Origin: Bolinopsis microptera
Taxonomy: Eukaryota; Ctenophora; Tentaculata; Lobata; Bolinopsidae
DNA: 64,000 bases
Assembly (NCBI RefSeq): GCF_026151205.1
Contig: NC_087084.1
Location: 14,152,235-14,216,234 of the forward strand
Reading direction: 5' to 3'
The position numbers and the translations under genes were made by a program. The stretch's first letter is position 1; every line of letters starts with the position of its first letter. Shown piece after piece: positions 11,906 to 23,714 of this stretch. A model generated the notes under the pieces. The model saw only the letters and a list, made by a program, of their open reading frames with translations, did not search any database and was not told the origin of the DNA.

Positions 11906-11991
11906 TTCAATTATCCATCGTATCTTTCTCTCACATCAAAACAAAGCAATAAATTTAATGATTAATATAGCATTAAAATGTAATATTTCAG

Positions 11992-14900
11992 ACTAGAGTG
12001 GCTGATCGATGAGGGCTTCGAACACTCTGGGATGGGTTACTGTTATATAGGTACCCATCCCAAAGGAGCGGATTTTTGCGGATATATTCTGGAAAAATTA
12101 CAGACAGAGACAAGATCAGCTTTCAGCTCACTGGGATCAGGTGTAAGTATTAGTTAAGAATACAAGTAGTTCCTCTTCGTTCAAATTGTTTGCACAACAA
12201 CCCTGCTTTGAACGTTTCACACCTTTCTAAAACCTCACTACTTTTCAAATATAATTTCCATGAATTTATAAATATTCATAATATGTTTTATTTATAAAAT
12301 CCCTCCCTCCCTCCCTCCCTCCCTCCCTCCCTCGACCCTCCCTCGACCCTCCATCCCTCCCTCCCTCCCTCCCTCCCTCCCTCCCTCCCTCCCTCCCTCC
12401 CTCGACCCTCCCTCCCTCTCTCCCCCCTCCCTCCCTCCCTCCCTCCCTCCCTCCCTCCATCCCTCCCTCCCTCCCTCCCTCCTTCCCTCCCTCCCTCCCT
12501 CCCTCCCTCCCTCCCTCCCTCCCTCCCTCCCTCCCTCCCTCCCTCCATCCCTCCCTCCCTCCCTCCCTCCTTCCCTCCCTCCCTCCCTCCCTCCCTCCCT
12601 CCCTCCCTCCCTCCCTCCCTCCCTCCCTCCCTCCCTCCCTCCCTGAATTTGATGCACCACTTCAAGTTAAGCTTTCAGACAAGATCAGCGGAACCTAAAA
12701 CCTATAAGAAGAGTATCTTGGGGAGAGAGGAGCATTCTATAGCGTGGTCATATAAAAACCGATACTTACGTATCACAGAGAGACAAAGGTATGATTCTGA
12801 GATAACAACACATCTAGAGCCCACGTGAAAATATCATCAAAATTACGTGCAAAAATAAGCTTTATGAATTATGTATAAACAAGTTCCTTAAGAGAGATAT
12901 TTATTGTTTTGTTCATTATTATGGTGTTTCCAATTTTATTCAAATCTAAAAAGTTGTATCCCTATTCTCCTGTTATCATACTTTTTGACTTTATAAATTG
13001 TTGGGTCAGACATTATCATTGTAATTTGACTTTTGAAATATTGTTCAACTCATTTAATCATTTCATTTTATTTGCTCAAAGAGTAAATACAAATTCTGGG
13101 TATATTATAGAGTTAACAATTAACATTTAATTGACGAAATTATCACTAGGTTCACCTGCCGAGCAGGAAATCGGATCTCCAAAAACCCAACAATCAAGAT
13201 GTGCCGTGGAATTGATCTTCCTAACAAGACAATAAAGATGGGCTGCAAAGCATGGGTTCGGGTATGTGCTTAAATTATCTTTAGGTGCCCTTTTATCTAG
13301 CAAGGCGAATGGCGATGCAGCCCTACACCACATCGTACTATTGATTCAGATTTGTAAAATCTCCCGACAATTTGAGAAAAAAACATGCTTGAATAACACG
13401 AGTTTCTAGACCTCACAGTTATTGCTAGATGTTTACCACGAGACCCTCTTATAATATGTGATTAATTTTCTAGGCGTACGTTTTTGAAGTGTTGGACGAC
13501 CTGTATACATACCTCAGCCCAGCTAACCTGAAGAAGGAAAATAACGAGGACCTTCTCAGCTCGAGTGAAAAAATCTATGGGATACAGGTTTATCCTGTTC
13601 ATAGTATGCACGAGCCATGGTAGGTTTTAGTAATAATTGTCGTGCAGACTGTATTCTGTATGTAAATTGCCCAAATTAAATTCAATATGGAACTAACTTT
13701 ATCGTCTTCGATTTTTTAGTCAGTATCTTCTTCGATTTTTTAATTCAGTGTTCATCTGATATTAACCTGGTAACTTATTTCAATTTGGTTAATAACATTC
13801 AGTGGTCATCTACAAAGCCCTCACCCGGAAGTTGTAAATATCATAAAGGATAATGGTTACAAATGCCAAAATCTTTGGAGGTTAAGGGGAATTCTTGAGG
13901 AAGAAGTGACTAAGTTATTAGGTTCGTATAATTCACGTACATACGTAATATATTCAAATACAGTTAATATAACTACATTGAAAATAGATCAGATTAAAAG
14001 TGATTATCTGCTGAGTGCTGTTTCTGGTTCCAATTTAATATTTATATAAGAAAACTGGGGTTTGCTTCACATTTACACTTTTAAATCAACCGACCGTAAA
14101 TCGATTTTTTATTGTACTCAGTAGCACAATAAAATTTATTTTGACAATATTAAATGCTTATTACACTACTTAAACTCACAATACGAATTTAATTTTAGAA
14201 CAGAAAGGATACACCATACATCTCGATAATAGAATGTGGTTTCCCACTGTCTCTGATATCCGGAATTGTTGTGCTTCGACGGGGCTAGAAGTCGACCGAC
14301 TTGATGATTTGGTGGAAAAGTTCAGGAGCAGCGGTGATTCTGTTGAGTTTATCTACGAGCCAGATATGGTAAATTTTTACTTCATCTTTGGATGAAGTAA
14401 ATACCAGGAAGTTATTCGCTGTAGGTAGATATGCCTTAACTCTCTCCAATGAATTATTGTTAACACTCTGTTAATACATTTTCTGTCCACCGCACAGCAT
14501 GTTGATAGTAAGGGTGTATTGCAAGATGGTGTCCTAAATTAACTACGTTGCAGGAAGTGAAGACAAATACGAAGTTCATGCTCGTATACCAGAACGAGGC
14601 AATGAAGTCCATCCTAAAAGACCATGGCGACTACTTGTTTCTCGATTCAACACATAAAACGAACAAGTATAAAATGCCTCTGTAATTCAGCTCATGGTAT
14701 TCACACCTCACGGATACCAGGTACATAAACATATACCCGCAGCCCCAATTACTACAATTTACCATCAACTTACCATAAATACTCGAAAAAGTACTGACCC
14801 ATCATAAGCTTACCCAAAACCTTGAATTACTGAAAACATCGGAATATTACTTAAGATGTTATTTATAATTAGTAAATTACTAATAGTCATCACAGTTAAG

Positions 14901-17900
14901 AATGTTCAACTTCTATAGGTAGTAGCGGTTTTCCTTACTTCCAAGCTTGACGGCGACACAGTAGCAGAAGCCTTGTATGTGGTGAAGCGTTGGAATCCTG
15001 ATCTTTCGCCTACTTACAGCATGACAGATATCGACACGTATGAACATGATAATAATAATGGCACTTATTGGTAAATTGTTTGTGTATCTATGCCGTAGCC
15101 AAGGTATTTCGTCAAGTGTAAAATATTGTATAGATTAATACTTTAACCCCACAGGGCCGAAATTAATGCCATTCAAGAGGTTTTTCCAGGAACTAAACAT
15201 TTTTACTGTGATTTCCACATTAAACAAGCATGGGAGAAAGCTATCAAGAATCACTTTAAGTCGGATGACATAGGTCTGTAATATTTATGCGACAAGTTTG
15301 ATGTTTATGATATCCCGTTGCATTAAACAGGACTAACTCCTTTTGAGTTCTGATTTTCCTATTATTCTTATTGTGTGTGAAAACCTTCTATTAAAATTGG
15401 ATATTGTTTTGTGGTACAATTACTGCTATATTGTTGCTATTGAGTGTGGGTAAATCTAAAAATTATCTCAGACAAGGAGATTGTGGGTGAACAATACATC
15501 AACGCTGAAGGTAAGTCATAACCTTTGTAGCAGCAATGTAGCTATTGGATATAGTAATTGATTTCTGTGGCACTCGGGAGACGACTTCATCTCATCATTT
15601 TTATTTGTTGATAATTAGAATTAATGTAAATGTTTGATTGTTTGTACATTACTACACCAATTGAACTCTAAATTAAAATTTATTTATTCTTTATGATAAT
15701 ATAATAAGTAAATTAATTGTAATCATAAATTTCAGCAAAGATTACGGCGTATCAGCTATTACTTTATCTAATGGACGCAGATTGTCCCTGGTCACATCAT
15801 ATGACCGAAACACTTGATTCAGACTTTGAGGCACGACTCTTGAGAGCTGCAAATCATCCGGTGGTTTTAAGAAACCCAGGATTTAGGAACTACATGATCT
15901 CTTGGTCATCACCAGTAGAGGTTAGAACCATGAAACTGTTTTTCACAACCACCAGGCTTGTCCGCCGTGGCTAAACCAGTCGGCGGCGGCGTGGGCCCGA
16001 AACCAACCGGCGACGGCGGCGTACGCCGGCGTGAGATCGACCCTAAGAGACTAAAATTTGGTCTGCTATCGTGTTTTTTGTTTTGACAATTTGAGTATAA
16101 TAAATAAAACTTTGATTTTAATTATTATAACTCTCGTAACAAAATATTTTTACAGAGAAGCAGATGGGCAAAACCCTACAGAGACAACTCAGCCATTCGG
16201 GGGATATACACCAATAACGGAGTTGAGGCTCTAAACGGTGTCCTTAAAAACAGAGTGATGAACAACTCCAGTAAACAAGGAGTGCCGTCACTGCTGCAAG
16301 CATTGGTGTATGATTATCTGCCAACAAAACTGACCATGTACCGACACAAGGTGAGGAGGAGCTGTTCTCAATCGAGAGATCCCCTGATTACACGTTTTCT
16401 TTTAGCTACATCCCAATACTAATAGATTATACTGAAATAGGCTGGGCATTTGTGTCGAGTTCTGTTTCAGAACGCCTTTCTAATTGCTTATTGTTAACGG
16501 TGTGAGCCTTGTAACATAACAACTCTTATTCATTTCAGAGGATGGCAGAGTCCGCTGGTTACAAACGAATTCTGGTTTCCAACAATGAAGCCCACTTTCA
16601 GTGGCCTTTATGGATGAATGGTATCCCACACAAATCCCTACTCCGTATCAAGGTATTAACTATTGATACAACAGTGGGTACAATATTTGGTGGGGTTAAG
16701 GATTGGATGGTGTTGATGCAGAGCGTTATACTGGGGGGAGCCAAGTAGATTTTTGTAGATATTTGGATAATGTCATCCACATTTTTTTTGTGAATTATCC
16801 ATTGACAATAATCTACAAATATCTACATTTATCTACATTTATCTACAAAAATGTATATCTCAAATATGTGCCCAGAAATTCAACTGAATTTTTGGAGATA
16901 AATATATAAATTTGTAGAATTTTCGTGAATTATCCATTGACAATAATCTACAAATATCTACATTTATCTACAAAAAATGTAATCTCAAATATGTGCCCAG
17001 AAATTCTACTGAATTTTTGGAGATAAATGTATAAATTTGTAGAATGTCATCCACTTTTTTCGTGGATTATCCATTCTACATTAATCTACAAATATCTACA
17101 AATATCTACTTGGCTCCCCCCTATACTTTTAAGATGATTAGCAATCAATTAGTGCAAAAGCACACGATAAATCAAAGGACAACTTGATCGGTTAAATTCT
17201 AGACCTTTAAGACACCAAAAAGATATTGGAAACACACAAAAACAACTATGTTAATTGTGTTCGTTCTCAGGAAAACTACAAAAGGTCAGCGACTTTCGGA
17301 GTTGAAGACATTCTCAGAAATGATGATCACTTCATCATAAGAACAAGAGACTTCAGTATAGAAGAATATCAATCGTACCATGCGTACAAGGTCAGTGTTA
17401 CTAGACGATAAATTATAATTACTAATCTTACTGTATATAAAGCGAGACGGGTAGCGTACTGTAGTGCGACAGTGTCGATCTTGAAGGTTTCGCACTAGGG
17501 TACGTGTCGCACTAGGGTACGGTACGTGTCGCACTGCAGTACGGGAACCTACCAACGGTTGATTACGTCAGCGTTATATACACGGTAACTTACCATTTGA
17601 TTTTCAGGATTCTTCTTTCGTTTCAGTCACCGGCTACACCACCCAGTCTAAGTGCGTTCTCTGTTCTAGCCATACCAGGGTCCTAGCCATACCAGCGTTC
17701 CTTACGCTCAGTACTAGCACATAACTGGTAGTCCCATAACGAGCACAATCGCCCATACTTAACAACACTCATCGACGCTCCCTGTACTTGTATTTTGGAC
17801 ATTTACTTTACTATCAAATAATTTAGTATTCAATAACAATCAGATCAATCAATAACTAATTACCCACATTTCCAGGTCACCGTCAGTCCGAGTGTCCACT

Positions 17901-19269
17901 GTGATTGCCTGAACTTCAGGTCTTACCCAGAATTACCGTGCAAACATTTATTGGCGGTTATTCGTGAGTCGAACGTTGAATGGACCGATCTTCCGCTTTC
18001 ATTCAGGTAAGAAACGGATCTTGCTTCATTTAAATAATTATGAATAACCTATTTCAGCGTGAAACTAGTTGTTTGATCATTGCATCCTCTTGTATCTGAT
18101 AAGAACGCTATGCCTATTTTAATATGGATTCTATAACAATTAATTTCATTGACACTGTATCTCAGGCACAATCCTCACCTATGCACGGATCCTGGTGCTA
18201 GCTGTTCGACTCAAGAAGTTAGTCTTCCACTAACAGTACCCGATAGTCTTCCACAAGACCAGAGCCCGAAGAAAACAGATAAAAACACTGAGGGAGACCT
18301 GAATGCAACATTCGGAAAGCTTGCAGATCTTAGGAGCATGATCTATAAGTTCGTTTTTATTACGCTATAGTGTATATATCTTGTATTACAGTTGAAAAGG
18401 TGTTATTCGAGTGTTATAGAAAATGTCGATGGTTAGGCTCCTGAATTAAAAGGACAGATATAATAGGTAGATTGGGTAAAAGGTAGAAGTATTGGGTTCC
18501 CTAGAATAACATCTGGAAATCCAAAATTTCAAGAAACCTTAAAATAATATTGTTCAAAGCGGCTTGCAAATCATTACTAGTGTGCGAATCACAAACCTGA
18601 TGAACAATACCGTGACACGACATAATTTTTTCAGTGTTGCTCCTGAAAATAGACGTGAGATGAGAGACCTTGTCACAAGTGTTATTGATGGGATGCTTCT
18701 TCCACGGTAAGTAAAATAAACTAAATAACAAAAGTAGATAGATTAAGTGAATATTTAACAAGTTAACACTTTAACACAAAGGTTAATTGATAAAATTAAC
18801 AATCACCATGTAAACATGTAAACGAACAATAATTTATGAATTTGTGAAAGGTGAAATTTTGAAAATCAGTTCTTTACGTGTCAACTGTCATGTGATACAG
18901 TTTCTATGTGAAGCTGAAAAATATTATTTGTATTTTATAGCTGGACAATGACTGTTGCTAATGACCGCTGCTAATGTTATGTATATGTTACTATCTTGCT
19001 GTTCAAATATGTGTATTGCAATGAACATATATTTTTTCGACAATGTATCAAAACATTTAACATTCAGGCTTTCGGAGATGACAAAGATTGACATGACGGT
19101 AACAGCAGGGGACGATTTGCCACTGTTGTCAACGACTTCTCGGGCAGAAAAGCGGACGGACTTCGCAGATTCGCTCCCAAAGCGAGCAAAAAAAAAGCGA
19201 AAGAAGTTTCCCGAAAGGAAACTAGATTATGGTTTCGGATCAGACTCTGATTTCGAGAATGATGTATGA
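11992..19269 (+). CDS. MULE-type DDE transposase-derived gene with FAR1-like and SWIM zinc domains (18 exons)
   Basis: Exons by AG/GT sites: 11992-12142, 12679-12788, 13150-13261, 13474-13619, 13803-13921, 14199-14368, 14554-14720, 14919-15037, 15155-15273, 15472-15510, 15736-15920, 16156-16350, 16539-16652, 17271-17390, 17876-18006, 18166-18348, 18635-18706, 19068-19269 (TGA). All junction phases agree. Domains in order: FAR1/FLYWCH-like region (FTCRAG, MCRG, KMGCKAWVR); MULE core with DDE residues in LDSTHKTN (exon 7), YSMTD (exon 8), AEINAIQEVFPGTKHFYCDFH (exon 9) and TNNGVEALNG (exon 12); SWIM finger CDC..CKH (exon 15); basic tail (KRAKKKRKK) that could be a nuclear signal. An in-frame TAA at 14683-14685 breaks exon 7; a one-base change there restores QLMVFTPHGYQ. 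No flanking inverted repeats are seen. The many introns suggest a host (domesticated) gene rather than a young transposon, DNA-binding and nuclear. The first exon found enters mid-codon, so an upstream exon is missing. Confidence 0.8.
12299..12644. repeat. (CCCT)n array in intron 1 of the MULE-derived gene
   Basis: About 345 bp of CCCT units with a few CCAT, TTCC and CGAC interruptions. The Gly/Glu/Arg repeat open frames on the minus strand are its shadow. Confidence 0.95.
16733..17121. mobile_element. MITE with G-run termini, copy 3 (389 bp)
   Basis: The ends are inverted repeats (GGGGGGAGCCAAGTAGAT..TTTGTAGATATTTG) flanked by TATACT at 16727-16732 and 17122-17127. The interior contains tandem and inverted ATCTACAAATATCTACA units. 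It sits in intron 13 of the MULE-derived gene and encodes nothing. Confidence 0.8.
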
Positions 19270-19640
19270 TTTGGTCGACTTTTATCAATTTAAATTTGAT
19301 TTTTGTTTTATTTTATTGCATCATTTATTGCTTTATTAATTTTTTCTTTTTACAAAACAATTTGTTTTCATTTTAATACAGTATAATGAATGAAACCATT
19401 TCTTCTTGATTCCCTGTTCTATGTAACACTTATTATGAGTCTCCGATCTCCGAAAAATGTATCTGTTCATTGTTCAAGTAGGTCATTAAAATGGATTAGT
19501 TGCTTACCCAAATATTATATTCAGAAAAACAGCAAGCGAGCATTATTGGGATTGTTGTTAAAGCAACCTCAAACAAATTGATAGATGATTAATACACAAA
19601 TGCTGTATGCTATTGAGAGTACACTTACAGCGAACCACGC
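19270..19640. other. 3' flank of the MULE-derived gene
   Basis: AT-rich DNA after the TGA at 19269. No further exon is visible; a poly(A) site is likely within the first hundred bases but I cannot fix it. Confidence 0.4.
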
Positions 19641-19800
19641 TGATAGTATGCTATAATTTCCAATAATACTGGATATAGTGAACTGTAATCCCAATAATAC
19701 TGGAGATAAGTGTACTGTATTTTCCATTAATACTGGGGATAAATCTACTGTATTTTCCAATAGTACTGGAGATAAGTGTACTGTATTTGTGTACAGTTTT
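19640..19800. repeat. ~33 bp minisatellite
   Basis: About four copies of a unit containing AATACTGGAGATAAGTGTAC followed by TGTATTTTCC, abutting the large satellite. Confidence 0.75.
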
Positions 19801-22800
19801 ATCGTGTTTGAAATCATATATCAAGTTTGGCACATAGAAATTCGCCCAAACTTGAACCAATTATCCGTCGACCGTCTTATAGCCTTGTAACTATATGGAA
19901 AGTTTTAAGAACATCTATCAGTTAGATCTCGAAATATATGCATGTGTTCCGTTAGAAACCGCCAATTTGGAGATATTTTCTTGTGTTTGAAGTCATATCT
20001 CAAGTTTGGCACATAGAAATTCTCCCAAACTCGTACGAATTATCCGCCATATAACCATGTAACTATCTGAATAGTTTAAAGAAAATCTATCAGTTAGATC
20101 TTGAGAAAATCGAAAATATATTCTAAGTTATTCACTAAAACACTCGATTTTCGACCAATCCATATTATGGTACAGTTTTGTCGTGTTTGAAGTCATATCT
20201 CAAGTTTGGCACATAGAAATTCTCCAAAACTCTCACACATTATCCGTCATATAGCCATGTAACTATCTGAAAAGTTTAAAGAAAATCTATTCGTTAGATC
20301 TTGAGAAAATCGAAAATATATTCTAAGTTATTCACTAAAACACTCGATTTTCGACCAATCCATATTATGGTACAGGTTTGAAGTGGCATATATCAAGTTT
20401 GGCACATAGAAATTCGCCCAAACTCGCACGGATTATCCGTCTTATAGCCATGTAACTATCTGGAAAGTTTAAAGAAAATCTATTGGTTAGATCTCGAAAT
20501 ATGCCTGTGTTCCGTTAGAAACCGCCAATTTGGAGATATTTTTTTGTGTTTGAAGTCATATCTCAAGTTTTGCACATAGAAATTCTCCAAAACTCTCACA
20601 CATTATCCGTCATATTATAGCCATGTAACTATCTGAATAGTCTAAAGAAAATCTATCAGTTAGATCTTGAGAAAATCGAAAATATATGCTAAGTTATTCA
20701 CTAAAACACTCGATTTTCGACCAATCCATATTATGGTACAGTTTTGTCGTGTTTGAAGTTGCATATATCAAGTTTGGCAGATAGAAATTCGCCCAAACTC
20801 GCACGGATTATGAGTATTATCTGTCTTATAGCAATGTGTAACTATCTGAAAAGTTTAAAGAAAATCTATCTGTTACGTAGATCTTGAAATATATGCCCAT
20901 GTGTTCCCTTAGAAACCGCCAATTTGGAGATATTTTCTTGTGTTTGAAGTCATATCTCAAGTTTGGCACATAGAAATTCTTCCAAACTCGTACACATTAT
21001 CAGTCATATAACCATGTAATTATCTGGAAAGTTTTAAGAAAATCTATCTGTCAGATCTTGAAATATATTCCTGTGTTCCGCCAAAACCGCCAATTTGGAG
21101 ATATATGAAGTCATATCATAAGTTTAGCACATGGAAATTCTCCAAAACTCTCACACATTATCCGCCATATAACCATGTAACTATCTTAAACGTTTAAAGA
21201 AAATCTATCCGTCAAATCTTGAGAAAATCGAAAATATATTTTAAGTTATTCACTAAAACACTCGATTTTCGACCAATCCATATTATGGTACAGCTTTGTC
21301 GTGTTTGAAGTGGCATATATCAAGTTTGGCACATAGAAATTCGCCCAAACTTGCACGGATTATTTGTCTTATTATAGCCATGTAACTATCTGGAAAGTTT
21401 AAAGAAAATCTATCTGTTGGATCTTGAAATATATGCCCATGTGTTCCCTTAGAAACCGCCAATTTGGAGATATTTTCTTGTGTTTGAAGTCATATCTCAA
21501 GTTTGGCACATAGAAATTCTTCCAAACTCGTACACATTATCCGTCATATAACCATGTAATTATCTGGAAAGTTTTAAGAAAATCTATCAGTCAGATCTTG
21601 AAATATATTCCTGTGTTCCGCCAAAACCGCCAATTTGGAGATATATGAAGTCATATCATAAGTTTAGCACATAGAAATTCTCCAAAACTCTCACACATTA
21701 TCCGCCATATAACCATGTAACTATCTTAAACGTTTAAAGAAAATCTATCCGTCAAATCTTGAGAAAATCGAAAATATATTTTAAGTTATTCACTAAAACA
21801 CTCGATTTTCGACCAATCCATATTATGGTACAGCTTTGTCGTGTTTGAAGTGGCATATATCAAGTTTGGCACATAGAAATTCGCCCAAACTTGCACGGAT
21901 TAATTGTCTTATTATAGCCATGTAACTATCTGGAAAGTTTAAAGAAAATCTATTGGTTAGATCTCGAAATATGCCTGTGTTCCGTTAGAAACCGCCAATT
22001 TGGAGATATTTTTTTGTGTTTGAAGTCATATCTCAAGTTTTGCACATAGAAATTCTCCAAAACCAAAACTCTCACACATTATCCGTCATATTATCTATAT
22101 ATCTGAATAGTCTAAAGAAAATCTATCAGTTAGATCTTGAGAAAATCGAAAATATATGCTAAGTTATTCACTAAAACACTCGATTTTCGACCAATCCATA
22201 TTATGGTACAGTTTTGTCGTGTTTGAAGTTGCATATATCAAGTTTGGCGGATAGAAATTCGCCCAAACTCGCACGGATTATGAGTATTATCTGTCTTATA
22301 GCCATGTGTAACTATCTGTAAAGTTTAAAGAAAATCTATCTGTTACGTAGATCTTGAAATATATGCCCATGTGTTCCCTTAGAAACCGCCAATTTGGAGA
22401 TATTTTCTTGTGTTTGAAGTCATATCTCAAGTTTGGCACATAGAAATTCTTCCAAACTCGTACACATTATCAGTCATATAACCATGTAATTATCTGGAAA
22501 GTTTTAAGAAAATCTATCAGTCAGATCTTGAAATATATTCCTGTGTTCCGCCAAAACCGCCAATTTGGAGATATATGAAGTCATATCATAAGTTTAGCAC
22601 ATGGAAATTCTCCAAAACTCTCACACATTATCCGCCATATAACCATGTAACTATCTTAAACGTTTAAAGAAAATCTATCCGTCAAATCTTGAGAAAATCG
22701 AAAATATATTTTAAGTTATTCACTAAAACATAAACACTCGATTTTCGACCAATCCATATTATGGTACAGCTTTGTCGTGTTTGAAGTGGCATATATCAAG

Positions 22801-23160
22801 TTTGGCACATAGAAATTCGCCCAAACTTGCACGGATTATTTGTCTTATTATAGCCATGTAACTATCTGGAAATTTTAAAGAAAATCTATTAGTTAGATTT
22901 CGAAATATATGCCTTTGTTCCGTTAGAAACCGCCAATTTGGAGATATTTTCTTGTGTTTGAAGTCATATCTCAAGTTTGGCACATAGAAATTCTCCCGAA
23001 CTCGTACACATTATCCGGAGTGTTACCATGTAACGATCTAAAAAGTTTAAAGAAAATCTATCGGTCAGATCTTGAGAAAATCGAAATTATATTCTAAGTT
23101 ATTCACTAAAACACTATATTTTCGACCGATCCATATTATGGTACAGTTTTGTCGAAAGTC
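19800..23160. repeat. satellite with two monomer types and higher-order repeats
   Basis: Nearly twenty monomers start with TTTGAAGTCATATCTCAAGT. Long monomers (about 195-203 bp) contain ACACTCGATTTTCGACCAAT. Short ones (about 157-180 bp) contain GAAACCGCCAATTTGGAGAT. Blocks about 1.47 kb apart are almost identical (for example 20480 and 21950; 20758 and 22228), which is a higher-order repeat. A smaller block recurs at 20939, 21479 and 22419. The whole array is non-coding. Confidence 0.9.
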
Positions 23161-23439
23161 CTTCTGCTGAAAACCACAAATATTGACTTATCCGCGGGCG
23201 CAGAACGTTTTGAGTAAACTTTGCTAGTAGGCAGACCATGTGGTTCGCCGGTGCTAAATTATCACAGATAACTAACGCGCATTTAGGAGACGCGCAAAAG
23301 TTGAAATTGTTATTACGGTTTGGGCGAGCGATTTAGAAAGAGCCCTTAAATTTAAATAAGTATAAAAACAAAAACCATCATGTGTCGTTAATTAAGCAGC
23401 AGGACGTGGCTCACTTGGGCCACAGCAAATCGGCGAAAA

Positions 23440-23640
23440 TGGTTTCGGAAAATTAAGCCACTATTGGCACTTTGGTCCTTTCGATCTTTCCGGTGGTGCG
23501 CTGGGCCTTGATTCACGATGTCAATCCTTCGCAGCTCGACGAGGCCCAGTGGTGCACTGGTGCATCTCGCCGATCTACCGAGAAGAATTATTTGATGCGC
23601 GGGGCGGCCCAGTAGTGCATCGCGCTACAATTCAGAACCA
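23440..23640. repeat. dispersed repeat also present at 50.5-50.85 kb
   Basis: CCTTGATTCACGATGTCAAT..CCTTCGCA, GAGGCCCAGTGGTGCA and CGCCGATCTACCG are shared with the fold-back repeat at 50560-50850. It may be a SINE or MITE; no RNA polymerase III boxes were identified with confidence. Confidence 0.55.
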
Positions 23641-23714
23641 GCAAGAGAATGAGTTAAAAAAGTCACGTGACAGTCGAGTGTAGAGTGATTAATCATCATC
23701 CAAAGAAGTGATGT

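Noticed and set aside
12266-12665. Gly-Arg-Glu repeat proteins on the minus strand
   Set aside because: Shadows of the (CCCT)n array in an intron of the MULE-derived gene.
14650-14695. A 24-base mini-intron (GTATAAAATG..TTCAG) to explain the stop in exon 7
   Set aside because: Far shorter than the other introns, and joining its ends puts the downstream QLMVFTPHGYQ part in the wrong frame.
19640-23160. CRISPR-like regular repeats
   Set aside because: The monomers are tandem with no unique spacers, and the genome is eukaryotic.
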